64,000 nt of DNA from Rhizobium sp. L51/94 (GCF_019355555.1 NZ_CP072141.1:924001-988000); one strand, 5' to 3'. Counted from the first letter of the stretch, positions 18,646-28,817 are shown. Notes: generated by a model not told the origin, from the sequence alone. A program made the numbers and translations.

Positions 18646-19554
18646 ATGCGCAAACTGCCGGCATTGTCCGCCATGAAGGTGTTTGAGGTCGTCGGCCAGA
18701 CGCGCAGTTTCACCAAAGCAGCCGCAAGGCTCAATCTTACCCAGAGTGCCGTCAGCCGACAGGTGCGAAACCTGGAGGACCAACTCGGCGAACCGCTCCT
18801 CATCCGGCGTCATCATGACCTGGAACTGACGCCGGCGGGCGTTGCGCTGTTTTCCACCCTGCAGCATGCCTTTCACAGCGTCGAACTGGCCGTGCGCGGC
18901 ATCGTCGACAAGAGCGCCGGCAATCGTCTGCGCATCAATGTGCCACCGACCTTTGCCAAGCGTTGGCTGATGCCGCGGATGGGACGGTTGCGCGTGGCAC
19001 TTCCGGACGTCGGGATCAGCATCGGCACGGAACTGCGCGACAGCCTTGCCGAGCGCAGTCTGCTCGACTGCGCGATCCGCTTCGGCGATGGCGAGTGGCC
19101 GATGCTGAATGCCCATCTCCTGATGACCGAACGCCATATCGCCGTCTGCGCACCGACATTGCTGAACGGGCGGCGCGACACGTCTCCCATGGACTTCTCC
19201 GGCCTCACCTTTCTGCACGTCCTCGCCTCCCCAGACCGGCGCTATATGACCTGGCAGCACTGGCTGGATGCCGCAGGCCTTGCGGATATCGACACGAGCG
19301 GCGGCCTCGAATTCGATCTGCTGGATCTGGTGATCGAAGCCGCCTGCAATGGCCTCGGCGTCGCCGTGGTCGATCGCTTCATGGTCGGCGAATACCTTGC
19401 AGACGGCAGGCTCGTGCAATTGTCCGATGTCGAGATCGAGGGCCATGAATCCTATTGGCTTGTCGAAAGGGCGGGCGTCGCCGGAGGCAACCATCTCAAG
19501 GCCTTCAGGCAGTGGCTGTTCGACGAACTCTCGCTGACTGGCGCCAGGGTCTGA
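18646..19554 (+). CDS. LysR family transcriptional regulator (GcvA-like)
   Basis: 302-residue LysR regulator with an N-terminal winged helix (LPALSAMKVFEVVGQTRSFT, AAARLNLTQSAVSRQVRNLE) and a GcvA/AmpR-like effector domain (NVPPTFAKRWLMPRMGRL). The ATG at 18646 gives the canonical N-terminus; the frame is open to 18559. It stands divergent from the dmm-tmm operon and upstream of the aldehyde dehydrogenase operon on its own strand, so it could control either or both. A perfect palindrome with T-N11-A spacing lies directly behind it, in front of the dehydrogenase operon. Confidence 0.88.
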   Translation: MRKLPALSAMKVFEVVGQTRSFTKAAARLNLTQSAVSRQVRNLEDQLGEPLLIRRHHDLELTPAGVALFSTLQHAFHSVELAVRGIVDKSAGNRLRINVPPTFAKRWLMPRMGRLRVALPDVGISIGTELRDSLAERSLLDCAIRFGDGEWPMLNAHLLMTERHIAVCAPTLLNGRRDTSPMDFSGLTFLHVLASPDRRYMTWQHWLDAAGLADIDTSGGLEFDLLDLVIEAACNGLGVAVVDRFMVGEYLADGRLVQLSDVEIEGHESYWLVERAGVAGGNHLKAFRQWLFDELSLTGARV

Positions 19555-19567
19555 CTGTTGCCGTTGG

Positions 19568-19590
19568 AAGCATTCCATTTTGGAATGCTT
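19568..19590. promoter_or_regulatory. Perfect palindrome with LysR-type box
   Basis: AAGCATTCCA TTT TGGAATGCTT gives 10-bp perfect arms around three bases. The core ATTCC-N5-GGAAT fits the LysR T-N11-A rule exactly. It lies 13 bases after the LysR stop and 100 bases before the aldehyde dehydrogenase start, so it is a candidate operator; there is no T tract of the kind expected for a terminator. Confidence 0.6.
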
Positions 19591-19689
19591 TGCCCGACAA
19601 TAACACGCTTGCGCGCGTCCTAACCTGCCGGTCGAATGGCGAGGATGGCGTCGACCTCCGACGCTTTGTCGCGATATCGGGGACGGAAG

Positions 19690-21114
19690 ATGCAGCACTA
19701 CCGCAATTTCATCGGGGGCCAATTTTGCGAGCCGACGACGGCCTCGCGGATCGAGGTCCGCAATCCTGCCGATGGCGCCGTTTTTGCAGCTGTAGCCGAA
19801 GCCGACGAAGAGACTGTCATCGATGCCGTTGCACAGGCAGCGGCAGCACAGAAGCTGTGGCGGGTCTTGCCGGCGATCCAGCGCGGCGACGCCCTGCGCC
19901 GTCTGGCCGATGCGATCGAGAAACACGCAAGGCAGATCGGCGAAGCCTTGGCACGCGAATCCGGCAAAAGTCTTGCCGACGCGACCGGCGAGGCGATCTA
20001 CGGTGCCGAGCTTATGCGCTACCATGCGGAGTGGGCGCGCCGCGTCGAAGGCGAGATCATCGAGAGCGATACGCCCAACGAGACCCTGCTGCTGAAGCGT
20101 GAGCCGATCGGTGTCGTCGCCTGCCTGATCCCGTTCAATTTTCCGATCTACACGCTGGTGCGCAAGATTGCGCCCGCGCTGATCACCGGAAACGCCGTGG
20201 TGGTTCGCCCCAGCAACACCACGCCGACCTCCGCCTTTGCGTTTGCCGACGCGATACTTGACGCCGACCTGCCGCCCGGCCTGGTCAACATCATGGCCAT
20301 GAGCCATGACGTCTGCCGGACGCTCTGCACCCAGCCTGCCGTCGGCATGATCACACTGACCGGTAGCGTCGCTGCTGGCCAGGCGGTGCTCGATTTCTGC
20401 AAAACCAATATCGCCAAACCGTCTCTGGAGCTCGGCGGCAAGACACCTGTCATCGTCGAACCTGATGCCGATCTCGACGCCGTGGCAGCTGCGATCATCA
20501 CCGCCAAGACCGCCCATTGCGGCCAGATCTGCACTGCGGCCGAGCGGCTCTATATCCATGCGTCGGTGCATGACGCACTTCTTGAAAAGCTGCGCGTGGG
20601 CTTTGCGGCTCGCAGCTTCGGCAATCGCGCCGTCGATGCCGGCTCAATGGGGCCGCTGGCGACAGCCGCCGCCCGGGAAAAACTACATGCAATGGTCGAA
20701 CGGGCGCAGGCGGAGGGCGCGACGCTGGAGACGGGTGGCGTGCTGCCGGAAGGCCCCGGCTTCTTTTATCCTCCGACGCTGCTGTCCGGATGCACTCAGC
20801 AAATGGAAATCGTCCGCGACGAGGTTTTCGGCCCTGTCTTGGCAGTGCTCAGATATGAGACCTTCGAACAGGCGCTGGCGTTGGCCAGCGATCACCAGTT
20901 CGGTCTTTCTTCGGTACTGTTCACCGAGAACTACCACAAGGTGATGCAAGCTTCAGGTGAGATCGAAGCCGGCGAACTTTATATCAATCGTTTCCCGGCC
21001 GATCCCTATCAGGGCTACCATGCCGGCTGGAAGAAATCCGGCCTTGGCGGCGACGACGGCAAGCACGGCATGCTCGAATTCACCCAGACCCGCCTCGTCA
21101 TCCTGAAGCACTGA
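19690..21114 (+). CDS. NAD(P)-dependent aldehyde dehydrogenase
   Basis: 474-residue ALDH superfamily enzyme oxidising an aldehyde to its acid. Cofactor-region EPIGVVACLIPFNFPIY, glutamate motif LELGGKTP and catalytic Cys281 in GQICTAAERLYI are present. The ATG at 19690 is preceded by GGGGACGGA at good spacing; the open frame reaches 19636. It is first in a three-gene plus-strand run with an enolase-superfamily enzyme and a GMC oxidoreductase, so the aldehyde is probably produced from an alcohol or sugar by the last enzyme. The exact substrate is unknown. Confidence 0.88.
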   Translation: MQHYRNFIGGQFCEPTTASRIEVRNPADGAVFAAVAEADEETVIDAVAQAAAAQKLWRVLPAIQRGDALRRLADAIEKHARQIGEALARESGKSLADATGEAIYGAELMRYHAEWARRVEGEIIESDTPNETLLLKREPIGVVACLIPFNFPIYTLVRKIAPALITGNAVVVRPSNTTPTSAFAFADAILDADLPPGLVNIMAMSHDVCRTLCTQPAVGMITLTGSVAAGQAVLDFCKTNIAKPSLELGGKTPVIVEPDADLDAVAAAIITAKTAHCGQICTAAERLYIHASVHDALLEKLRVGFAARSFGNRAVDAGSMGPLATAAAREKLHAMVERAQAEGATLETGGVLPEGPGFFYPPTLLSGCTQQMEIVRDEVFGPVLAVLRYETFEQALALASDHQFGLSSVLFTENYHKVMQASGEIEAGELYINRFPADPYQGYHAGWKKSGLGGDDGKHGMLEFTQTRLVILKH

Positions 21115-21154
21115 CGCCGCGCCATCCCGGCGCTGGATCGTTGAGGAAACCGCC

Positions 21155-22372
21155 ATGAAGATCGCCTCGCTCAAGACCCATATCGTTGCCGTACCGCCGC
21201 CCCATGTCGGCGGCATGTACTGGATTTTCGTCCGGCTCGAGACGGCATGCGGCATCGAGGGCGTCGGGGAGATCTATGCGACGTCCTTCCACCCCTCGGC
21301 CATGGTTCCGCTGATAGACGACGTCTTCCAGCGCTATCTGCTGGATCACGATCCCCACCGTATCGAGCGTTTCTGGCGGGCGGCCTATTCCAGCGGTTTC
21401 ACCCAGCGGCCGGACCCGACGATGATGGGCATCGTCTCAGGCCTCGAAATCGCCTGCTGGGATATCATCGGCAAGGCGGCGGGTCGCCCGGTGTCCGATC
21501 TCCTGGGCGGCACGGTCAACGAGAAGCTGCGGGCCTATACCTATCTCTATCCGAAGAACGCCGCCGGCGAGTTCGATTTCAACGACCCCGATCTTGCTGC
21601 CGAATGCGCCGTGGACATGGTCGACCAGGGCTTCACGGCTGTCAAATTCGACCCAGCCGGTCCCTACACCAATTATTCGGGCCACCAGTTGTCCATGGGC
21701 GTCATGGCTCGTTGCGAGACTTTTTGCGCAAGGATCCGCGAAGCCGTCGGCGACAGCGCCGACATCCTGTTCGGAACCCATGGCCAGATGGTGCCATCCT
21801 CCGCCATCCGCCTTGCCCGGCGGCTGGAGAAATACGATCCGCTATGGTTCGAGGAGCCGGTGCCGCCCGGCCAGGAGGCCGCGATGGCGGAAGTGGCCCG
21901 TGCTACGTCGATCCCGATTTCGACCGGCGAGCGCTTGACCACGAAGTATGAATTTCAGCGCGTCCTGCAGCTGGGTGCGGCCTCTATCCTGCAGATGAAC
22001 GTGGCACGCGTCGGCGGATTGCTGGAAGCCAAGAAGATTGCCGGCATGGCAGAGGCCTATTACGCACAGATCGCTCCGCATCTCTACAACGGTCCCGTCG
22101 GTGCTGCCGCCAGTATCCAGCTATCGGCGGCCACCCCGAATTTCCTCATTCACGAGGCGATCATGGATTTCGGCGGCTTCCACGCCGAGGTGCTGAAGAC
22201 CAAGCTGCAGTTCGATGACGGCTATCTCATTCCGTCGCGCGAGCCCGGCCTTGGCATCGAGCTGGATCTCGACGTGATCGAGCGTCATTCGCCCTACACT
22301 GGCGACCGTCTGCATTTGCAGATGGCTGCCGAACCCGCCGATATCAAAGCGTTTGCCCCCGCGCGTGGCTGA
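21155..22372 (+). CDS. Mandelate racemase / muconate lactonizing enzyme family protein
   Basis: 405-residue enolase-superfamily enzyme, probably a sugar-acid dehydratase. The N-terminal capping domain is followed by the barrel with AVKFDP, the metal-ligand segments WFEEPVPP and STGERLTT, and a C-terminal APHLYNGPVG. The general-base position reads KFD rather than KxK, and FGTHGQ occupies the first-metal strand, which argues for an acid-sugar dehydratase of the MR subgroup but does not fix the substrate. It lies 40 bases after the aldehyde dehydrogenase and 18 bases before the GMC gene. Confidence 0.85.
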   Translation: MKIASLKTHIVAVPPPHVGGMYWIFVRLETACGIEGVGEIYATSFHPSAMVPLIDDVFQRYLLDHDPHRIERFWRAAYSSGFTQRPDPTMMGIVSGLEIACWDIIGKAAGRPVSDLLGGTVNEKLRAYTYLYPKNAAGEFDFNDPDLAAECAVDMVDQGFTAVKFDPAGPYTNYSGHQLSMGVMARCETFCARIREAVGDSADILFGTHGQMVPSSAIRLARRLEKYDPLWFEEPVPPGQEAAMAEVARATSIPISTGERLTTKYEFQRVLQLGAASILQMNVARVGGLLEAKKIAGMAEAYYAQIAPHLYNGPVGAAASIQLSAATPNFLIHEAIMDFGGFHAEVLKTKLQFDDGYLIPSREPGLGIELDLDVIERHSPYTGDRLHLQMAAEPADIKAFAPARG

Positions 22373-22390
22373 TCACGATAGAGACAAACC

Positions 22391-24007
22391 ATGATCTACG
22401 ACTTCGTCATCGTCGGCGCGGGTTCGGCCGGCTGCATCCTGGCTAGCCGCCTCAGCGAAAACGGAAAGTATAGCGTGCTGCTCATCGAGGCAGGCGGCAA
22501 GGACAATTCCTTCTGGTTCAAGATCCCCGTCGGATACGCCAAGAGCTTCTACAATCCCGATGTCAACTGGATGTATTCGACGGAACCGGAGCCTGAACTG
22601 AATGGACGCCGGATCTATGTCCCGCGCGGCAAGGTGCAAGGGGGCTCCGGCTCGATCAACGCCATGATCTTCGTGCGTGGCGCTGCAGCCGATTTCGACG
22701 ACTGGCAGGCGGCAGGCAACCCCGGCTGGGGCGCAAGTGACGTGCTCCCCTATTTCCGCAAGCTGGAAACCCACGCACAGGGGGCGTCCCGGTGGCATGG
22801 AGGCGAAGGACCGATCCACGTCACGCCGATGCGCGGAATGACCCACGGGATCAGCGATGCCTTTCTCAAAGCCTGCGGCGAAGTGAATTTGCCCGCCAAC
22901 CCGGATTTCAACGGCGCTTCGATCGAAGGCGCCGGTGTCTACGACATCAACACCCGCAACGGCCAGCGTTCCCACTCCAGTGCTGAATATCTGCGTCCCG
23001 CCCTTAGACGACCGAACCTGACGATAGAGCGCCATGCCTTTGCACAGCGGTTGCTCTTCGCTGTCGATGGAAAGGTCGAGGGCGTCGAGGTGGTGCAGAA
23101 CGGTCTGTCTCGACGTTTCATGGCCCGCCGGGAGGTGATCCTTGCGGCCGGCGCCATCGATAGCCCGAAGCTCTTGCAGATGTCGGGCGTTGGCGACGCC
23201 GCTTCCTTGACGCAACTCGGAATTCAGATGCGGCATCACCTGCCGGGGGTCGGAGCAAACCTGCAGGACCATCTCTGCGCCAGCTTCTACTATCGCGCCA
23301 ACCGCCCGACGCTGAACGGCGTCTTCGGCAGTAAATTCGGCCAGGCGGCACTCGGTCTGCGCTATGTTCTGACGCGCAAAGGCCCCTTCGCCATGAGCGT
23401 CAATCAGGCGGGCGGTTTCTTTCGTGGCAGTCCGCAGGAGGAAAAGCCCAACATCCAGCTCTATTTCAATCCGCTTTCCTACCGGATTCCTGCCACTTCC
23501 AAGTCCGGGCTCATGCCGGAGCCCTATCCGGGGTTTCTGATTGCTTTCAATGCCTGCCGCCCCACCAGCCGGGGAAAGGTGCAGATCGCCTCTAGCGATC
23601 CCTCGAGGGCGCCTCTGATCCAGCCGAACTACCTGTCGACGGAGCGCGACGTCGCCGAAGTCCTGCAGGGCAGCCGCCTTGTGCGTCGCATAGCCTCGGC
23701 GCCGTCATTTTCAGAGATCACCGACACGGAAGTCTCGCCTTCTGCTGCGGTCGAAAGCGATGCGGATCTGCTCGCCTATTTCCGCGCCAACAGCGGCTCG
23801 ATCTATCATCCATGCGGCACCTGCGCGATGGGGCCGGATAGCGGCAGATCGGTGGTCGATGCGCGCTTGCGGGTGCATGGCCTCAGGGGGCTGCGGGTTG
23901 TCGATGCCTCGATTTTCCCGACGATCACCGCCGGCAATATCAATGCGCCGACGATGATGGTGGCAGAAAAGGGAGCCGCCATGATTCTTGAGGATATCCG
24001 AGGCTAG
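22391..24007 (+). CDS. GMC family FAD-dependent oxidoreductase
   Basis: 538-residue glucose-methanol-choline oxidoreductase, oxidising a primary alcohol or sugar. FAD motif [14 protein letters not shown] begins near residue 9, followed by the GMC signature around [15 protein letters not shown]; the active-site His is in [13 protein letters not shown], and the C-terminal [16 protein letters not shown] is typical. It resembles choline dehydrogenase at family level, but no betaine-pathway neighbours are seen. Its last base pairs share a CTAG with the stop of the convergent adenylate cyclase gene. Confidence 0.88.
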   Translation: MIYDFVIVGAGSAGCILASRLSENGKYSVLLIEAGGKDNSFWFKIPVGYAKSFYNPDVNWMYSTEPEPELNGRRIYVPRGKVQGGSGSINAMIFVRGAAADFDDWQAAGNPGWGASDVLPYFRKLETHAQGASRWHGGEGPIHVTPMRGMTHGISDAFLKACGEVNLPANPDFNGASIEGAGVYDINTRNGQRSHSSAEYLRPALRRPNLTIERHAFAQRLLFAVDGKVEGVEVVQNGLSRRFMARREVILAAGAIDSPKLLQMSGVGDAASLTQLGIQMRHHLPGVGANLQDHLCASFYYRANRPTLNGVFGSKFGQAALGLRYVLTRKGPFAMSVNQAGGFFRGSPQEEKPNIQLYFNPLSYRIPATSKSGLMPEPYPGFLIAFNACRPTSRGKVQIASSDPSRAPLIQPNYLSTERDVAEVLQGSRLVRRIASAPSFSEITDTEVSPSAAVESDADLLAYFRANSGSIYHPCGTCAMGPDSGRSVVDARLRVHGLRGLRVVDASIFPTITAGNINAPTMMVAEKGAAMILEDIRG

Positions 24008-25233
24008 ACGCAGGCCGTCGAGAAGGCGAACACGTCGATGGGATCGCCCAGACCGCGCAGCGGATAGGAGCCGAGGTTCTCCAGCACGCCAGAGCAGCTA
24101 GCCATCTCCACGAAGGCGCGCGACAACAGGACAGGGCGTTTGATTTCCTTGGTCAGGCTTTCCAACCGCGAGGCGACGTTGACGGCTGGCCCGATCACGG
24201 TGAAATCGAGACGCCGTTTGGAGCCGATATTGCCATACATGACATCGCCGACATGGACCCCGATGCCGTAGCCAAGGGCTTCATAGCCGCGTGCCATATT
24301 GTGGACGTTGAGCGCCGTCATGGCGGATTGCGCTTCCGCAATAGCCCGCATGAGGTTGCGGCAGGCGTCGGGGTTGCTCAGCGGAAAGATTGCCAGCAGC
24401 CCGTCACCCATGAATTTGAGAATTTCGCCCCCAAACTTCTCGATGGGCTCGGACATGGCGTCGAAATAGCCATTGAGTAGCTCGATCACATCGTCGCGCG
24501 GCCAGATATCGGAGAGTTTGGTGAAATCCCTGAGATCGCAGATCATGATCGCCGCACCGACGGTGACGCCGCTGCCCCGCGTGGTGGCACCCGCCAGGAT
24601 TTGCTCGCTGGCATGCGGACCGACATAGGTCTCGAGCAGCGTCCGCGCCAGGCGATTTTTCAACCGGATTTCGCTTACAAGCGCCAGCACCGGTATAAGA
24701 CCTTTGAGCACGGCGATGTCGGCGTCGCTGAAGCCGCCGGGCTTTTTGGTCGCAAAGCTTGTGACGTGACGTTTTCCGTGCGTGTGGTCGATCGGCCAGG
24801 CCACGTACTCTGTGTATCCCTCCAGCTTCAGATCGTCGTAGATCGGATGCCAGACGCCCTTACCGTCCTTGCCCTCCAGCAGCTGGCGCGCCTGGTCGGC
24901 ACCTTCACTGATGGCATACATCGGGCTACCGAGATATTGCGTAGTCAATTCGACGCCATAGTCGAAAGTCCGGATTTCCGCTTCGGTCATGCCGGTCTCC
25001 CAGAGGATGCGGGCGCCCAGCCATTGCGGATTGCGGGTGCTGAAATGCAGGGTCGCGCGGGCCACCGGCACACCCTCCGCCACCAGCCGATCGCACATCT
25101 CGACAAAGATATTATCGATGTAGGGCTGCGTCCGGGTCTCCATAATCAGCCATTCGAGTATTTTCCCATGCGCGAGCGAAAGGTGGCCGGCCGGCGGCTT
25201 CGAATCGAGACCAGCGTTTTGCGGCGATGACAT
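24004..25233 (-). CDS. Class III adenylate cyclase
   Basis: 409-residue protein with an N-terminal regulatory region of about 215 residues and a C-terminal class III cyclase domain. First metal Asp is in ICDLRDFT, the adenine-specifying Lys and second Asp are in EILKFMGDG, and DFTVIGPAVNVASRLE supplies the other purine-specifying Asp and the transition-state Asn/Arg. All key residues for ATP are present, so cAMP synthesis is likely. There are no obvious membrane helices. The ATG at 25233 has TGGAG seven bases upstream; the frame is open to 25287. What the N-terminal region senses is unknown. Confidence 0.87.
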   Translation of the reverse strand: MSSPQNAGLDSKPPAGHLSLAHGKILEWLIMETRTQPYIDNIFVEMCDRLVAEGVPVARATLHFSTRNPQWLGARILWETGMTEAEIRTFDYGVELTTQYLGSPMYAISEGADQARQLLEGKDGKGVWHPIYDDLKLEGYTEYVAWPIDHTHGKRHVTSFATKKPGGFSDADIAVLKGLIPVLALVSEIRLKNRLARTLLETYVGPHASEQILAGATTRGSGVTVGAAIMICDLRDFTKLSDIWPRDDVIELLNGYFDAMSEPIEKFGGEILKFMGDGLLAIFPLSNPDACRNLMRAIAEAQSAMTALNVHNMARGYEALGYGIGVHVGDVMYGNIGSKRRLDFTVIGPAVNVASRLESLTKEIKRPVLLSRAFVEMASCSGVLENLGSYPLRGLGDPIDVFAFSTACV

Positions 25234-25350
25234 GGCGGCACTCCATTGGGTCATTGGCTTGCATGCCCACATGGAGCAAAGCCGCATCGATTTACTGTCC
25301 AGTGTGGACTTTGCACATGCAATTGAAAAGCCGGCTGAACGAAAGCGGCC

Positions 25351-26721
25351 CTATCCTTCTTCGCGCACAAGGGCTTCCGCTGCAAGACCGACGCCTAACA
25401 GGTGATCGTCTGTGCGCGGCATGCCCGAGAGAAGCAGCCCCACGGGCATGCCGGCATCGCCCGTCCCGCAGGGAATGGAAATGCCGCAGCCATCCAGAAA
25501 ATTGCCGATCAGCGTATTGCGCAACGTCTTGCCGTTCGTCTGGAAAAACAGATCGTCGTCATTGAGAACAGATGCGATGGGTGGCGCAACATGCGGAAGC
25601 GTCGGGAAAACGAGGATATCCTTCGGTCCGACCAGAGCCGCCATTGCGGCAATCAGCCTCTCGCGGGCACTGAGCAGGTCGATATAGCCGGTCATGCTGA
25701 TATTGGCACCGAGACGGGCGCGCGCAACGACGCGGCGGTCCATACGGTCGGTGTCGGCTCCCGCTAGGCGGTGACGGTGCAGTGCGAAGGCCTCCGCGGT
25801 GACTAACGGGCCATGCTGCTGCTGCAGATCGAAAATCTCCGAAAAGATCGGGAAAGCCTGGCGCCTGACGACGGCGCCCGCCTTGACCAGCCGCGCCAGT
25901 GCGGCCTCGAACGCCGCCAGAACTCCATCCTCAATGCCGTCGAAGACGACTGTTTCCGGAACGATCAACACCAGCCCGTCGATCGACCCGCGCGTGATTA
26001 CAGGTGCTGTCAGACCGCGCATCGCTGCATCGATCCAGACTGCGTCCTGGACTGTGCGGCAGAGAGGGCCGAGCGAATCCAGGCTCGTTGCCAGGGGAAA
26101 GACGCCCTTCATCGAATATCGCCCGCGTGTCGCCTTGTAGCCGACGATGCCGTTGAAAGCGGCCGGAATGCGGATGGAGCCGCCAGTGTCGGTGCCTATC
26201 GCAACGGGCACGAGCCCTGCTGCTACCGCCACTGCGGAACCGGATGACGAACCTCCGGGCAGGCGCGGAACGTCTCTCGATGCCGGGTTGTAAGGAGTGC
26301 CGTAATGCGGATTGATGCCGAGGCCGGAAAAGGCAAACTCGCTCATGTTGACGCGGCCGACACTGACTATCCCGGCTGCGGCAAGTGCCGTGACGACATC
26401 GGCGTCATTAGTCTCGGGGGAAGCATCTTTCAACACGACTGAGCCAGCAGTGGTTGCAAGGCCTTCGACGGCAAACAGATCCTTCCAGGCAATAGGTACG
26501 CCGTCGAGCAGGCCGAGCGAGCGACCTTCGCGGATGCGACGCGAGGCGGCGGCGGCCTCTGCCTTGGCCCGGGCCTCGCTCAGGCTGACAAAGATCGCCT
26601 GGTCCGGGTAGGTTCGGATCGCATCGAACGTCTGCTCGACGAGTGTCTGCGGGTCAAGCACACCGGCTTGCAGCAGCGCAGACAACTGGGACACGGATTT
26701 TCCGGCAGTGGCATCGCTCAT
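25351..26721 (-). CDS. Amidase signature family hydrolase
   Basis: 456-residue amidase. The Ser-cisSer-Lys triad is visible: Lys in PIAWKDLFAVEG, the serines in LPGGSSSGSAVAVAAG, followed by GTDTGGSIRIPAAFNG. This is the GatA/AtzF/allophanate-hydrolase superfamily; gatC and gatB are not adjacent, so it is probably catabolic rather than the tRNA amidotransferase. GAGGATAGATC precedes the ATG. The flanking genes give no clear substrate. Confidence 0.85.
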   Translation of the reverse strand: MSDATAGKSVSQLSALLQAGVLDPQTLVEQTFDAIRTYPDQAIFVSLSEARAKAEAAAASRRIREGRSLGLLDGVPIAWKDLFAVEGLATTAGSVVLKDASPETNDADVVTALAAAGIVSVGRVNMSEFAFSGLGINPHYGTPYNPASRDVPRLPGGSSSGSAVAVAAGLVPVAIGTDTGGSIRIPAAFNGIVGYKATRGRYSMKGVFPLATSLDSLGPLCRTVQDAVWIDAAMRGLTAPVITRGSIDGLVLIVPETVVFDGIEDGVLAAFEAALARLVKAGAVVRRQAFPIFSEIFDLQQQHGPLVTAEAFALHRHRLAGADTDRMDRRVVARARLGANISMTGYIDLLSARERLIAAMAALVGPKDILVFPTLPHVAPPIASVLNDDDLFFQTNGKTLRNTLIGNFLDGCGISIPCGTGDAGMPVGLLLSGMPRTDDHLLGVGLAAEALVREEG

Positions 26722-26789
26722 GATCTATCCTCGAGGCTGGGCTTGCCGATTGGGGCAGCAAATTGTCAGCTGTCAAACTAGAGGGGTTT

Positions 26790-27593
26790 TCACAGGCGGT
26801 CGAGCAGTTCGCGTTTCTTGGCGTGGAATTCCTCGTCACCCAGAATGCCTTTGGCATGAAGCGCTGCCAGGCGCTCGATCTTGGTGAATATGTCGTGCTC
26901 CGGAGAAACCGAAAGCGCATCGGTGGATTGCTGCGGGGCCGGACCAGTTGACGGTGCAGGTTCAGAAGCCGATTTCGAGACGCCTGCTTCAATCTCTCCG
27001 CCCGCGTGAACTTCCTGTAGCTCCTTGACGCTCACCGGCCCGTGTTGGGAGGTAAATGAGAGGGACTGGTCGTAGCCCTGCTGCTGGGAAAAGCCGGTAA
27101 TCCGGTGATCGCCGGTGTCGTAGATCGTCACCTGACCGTCCTTGCGGATCGCAAGCCGGTTGGTTGCGGGAAATATTGCGTAACGCATATCGTTCTGCGA
27201 CCCGGTCGAGCCGGCGGCGCCGAGCCCGTGCGGCCACCAATGCCCGCCGCCCGTAGATGACTGATTGCCCGCGTGGTCCGGGTGGGTCTGGCCCTGTTGC
27301 GAAACATGCGCGACGTCGGGTTGTTGAAGCCTGCCGTCGCGGCTGAGTTCGGCAAGGTCGCGGCAGACATCGGCCACCTGGGCCTTGAGGCGGTTGTTGA
27401 ACATGTCGCCGATCATCGTCATGCCGCCCGTAGACCATTGCCCCATGCCGCCGAGTTCCGGATGGTTGAACTGTGCCTGATACCCTCCGCCAGACACGAC
27501 CGCAGCCAACAGATGTTCGGCTGCGCCTCGGCTGATGCCATGGCGCCCGGCGATGTCGGCCAGGGCGCGGTTTCCCTCTTCGGTCAGCTTCAT
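26790..27593 (-). CDS. SHOCT domain protein of unknown function
   Basis: 267-residue protein. The N-terminal third looks like a small helix-turn-helix or oligomerisation region (ALADIAGRHGISRGAAEHLL). The middle is low in complexity and rich in Gln, Gly and His. The C-terminus is a SHOCT domain (KIERLAALHAKGILGDEEFHAKKRELL), a short two-helix module found at protein termini. AGGAGG lies nine bases before the ATG at 27593, which decides the start. It follows the luciferase-like gene by 13 bases on the same strand. No enzymatic role can be assigned. Confidence 0.72.
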   Translation of the reverse strand: MKLTEEGNRALADIAGRHGISRGAAEHLLAAVVSGGGYQAQFNHPELGGMGQWSTGGMTMIGDMFNNRLKAQVADVCRDLAELSRDGRLQQPDVAHVSQQGQTHPDHAGNQSSTGGGHWWPHGLGAAGSTGSQNDMRYAIFPATNRLAIRKDGQVTIYDTGDHRITGFSQQQGYDQSLSFTSQHGPVSVKELQEVHAGGEIEAGVSKSASEPAPSTGPAPQQSTDALSVSPEHDIFTKIERLAALHAKGILGDEEFHAKKRELLDRL

Positions 27594-27606
27594 CAAGACG
27601 CGCCTC

Positions 27607-28662
27607 CTAGAGCGATGCTGCGGAGGCGTATCTCTGCTCGCGAAAGGCGCTGCCGCTGCCAGCGAGCGGCTCGGCAGCCAGACCCTTTCCGGCTTCGGCA
27701 ATTATCTCGTAGGAGCGCAGGCGTGCCTTATGGTCGAAGATATCAGAGACGATCATCAGTTCATCCGCACCTGTCTCGGCCACCAGCTTCTGTAGGCCCG
27801 CGCGGACAGTTTCGGGAGAGCCGACGATCGACCGGCCCAGCATCTGCATAGCCTGCGCCTTCTCCCTCGGCGACCAGTAAGTCTCGATATCGTCGATCGG
27901 CGGTTGGCTGAGGCCACGCGTTCCGCGAAACATGTTTGTGAACGACATCTGTTGCGTTGTTGCCAGACGCTTTGCCTCGGCATCCGTCTCGGCGCCGATG
28001 ATGTTCACGCCCACCATGGCGTGCGACGTTGCAAGCTGTTCCGATGGCTTGAAGCGGGTGCGATAGATCTGCAGGGCCTGCATCAGCATGTCAGGCGCAA
28101 AATGCGAGGCGAAGGCATAGGGAAGGCCGAATTCTGCAGCGAGCATCGCGCCGAAATTGCTTGAGCCGAGAATCCACAGCGGGACGTTGGTGCCCGCCGC
28201 CGGTACTGCCTGTATCCGCTGGTTATCACCGGCGGGCGCAAGAAAGGCCTGCAGCTCGAGCACATCCTGTGGGAAGTTTTCGGACGCCTCGTTGGTGCGT
28301 CGCAGGGCGCGCAGTGTCATCTGGTCTGTGCCGGGTGCGCGCCCGAGGCCGAGGTCGATGCGGCCTGGAAACAGCCGGGCGAGCGTGCCGAATTGTTCGG
28401 CGATGACGTAGGGCGAGTGGTTGGGAAGCATGATGCCCCCGGCGCCGACCCGGATGGTCTTGCTGCCAGCAGCGATGTGGCCAATTACGACGGACGTGGC
28501 TGCACTGGCGATACCGATCATGTTGTGGTGCTCGGCAACCCAGAAGCGCTCATAGCCCCACGTCTCGGCATGCGCTGCGAGATCGCGCGCGTTGTCGAGA
28601 GCGCCGCGGGCATCTTTGTCCTCGGTGACGCGGACAAGATCGAGAATGGACAAGGCGGTCAT
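27607..28662 (-). CDS. Luciferase-like (LLM) flavin-dependent oxidoreductase
   Basis: 351-residue protein of the bacterial luciferase-like monooxygenase superfamily (single-subunit, MsnO8/YhbW-like). Typical segments are [43 protein letters not shown] and [11 protein letters not shown] near the C-terminus. It would use reduced FMN. CCAGGAG precedes the ATG at 28662; the open frame runs to 28713. The SHOCT gene follows closely downstream and may be co-transcribed. Confidence 0.85.
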   Translation of the reverse strand: MTALSILDLVRVTEDKDARGALDNARDLAAHAETWGYERFWVAEHHNMIGIASAATSVVIGHIAAGSKTIRVGAGGIMLPNHSPYVIAEQFGTLARLFPGRIDLGLGRAPGTDQMTLRALRRTNEASENFPQDVLELQAFLAPAGDNQRIQAVPAAGTNVPLWILGSSNFGAMLAAEFGLPYAFASHFAPDMLMQALQIYRTRFKPSEQLATSHAMVGVNIIGAETDAEAKRLATTQQMSFTNMFRGTRGLSQPPIDDIETYWSPREKAQAMQMLGRSIVGSPETVRAGLQKLVAETGADELMIVSDIFDHKARLRSYEIIAEAGKGLAAEPLAGSGSAFREQRYASAASL

Positions 28663-28817
28663 GGCGCTGCTCCTGGTTTGAGACGCAATCCGGCGATCGT
28701 TGGCCGATCGCAAGGCAGGCTTGCTATATCACATATGGAGGCGACACCGGGTCGAGACAAGGCGCCGGATGCAGGCATTGGCCGCGCATCGTAAAATCTA
28801 GACGGCGGAGTTCTGGT

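Noticed and set aside
18607..20571. 654-codon open frame on the minus strand
   Set aside because: Shadow of the LysR and aldehyde dehydrogenase genes; no ribosome site or domain pattern.
22391..24007. Choline dehydrogenase (betA) identity for the GMC enzyme
   Set aside because: Only family-level motifs are visible, and neither betB-like order, betI nor choline transport genes are next to it.
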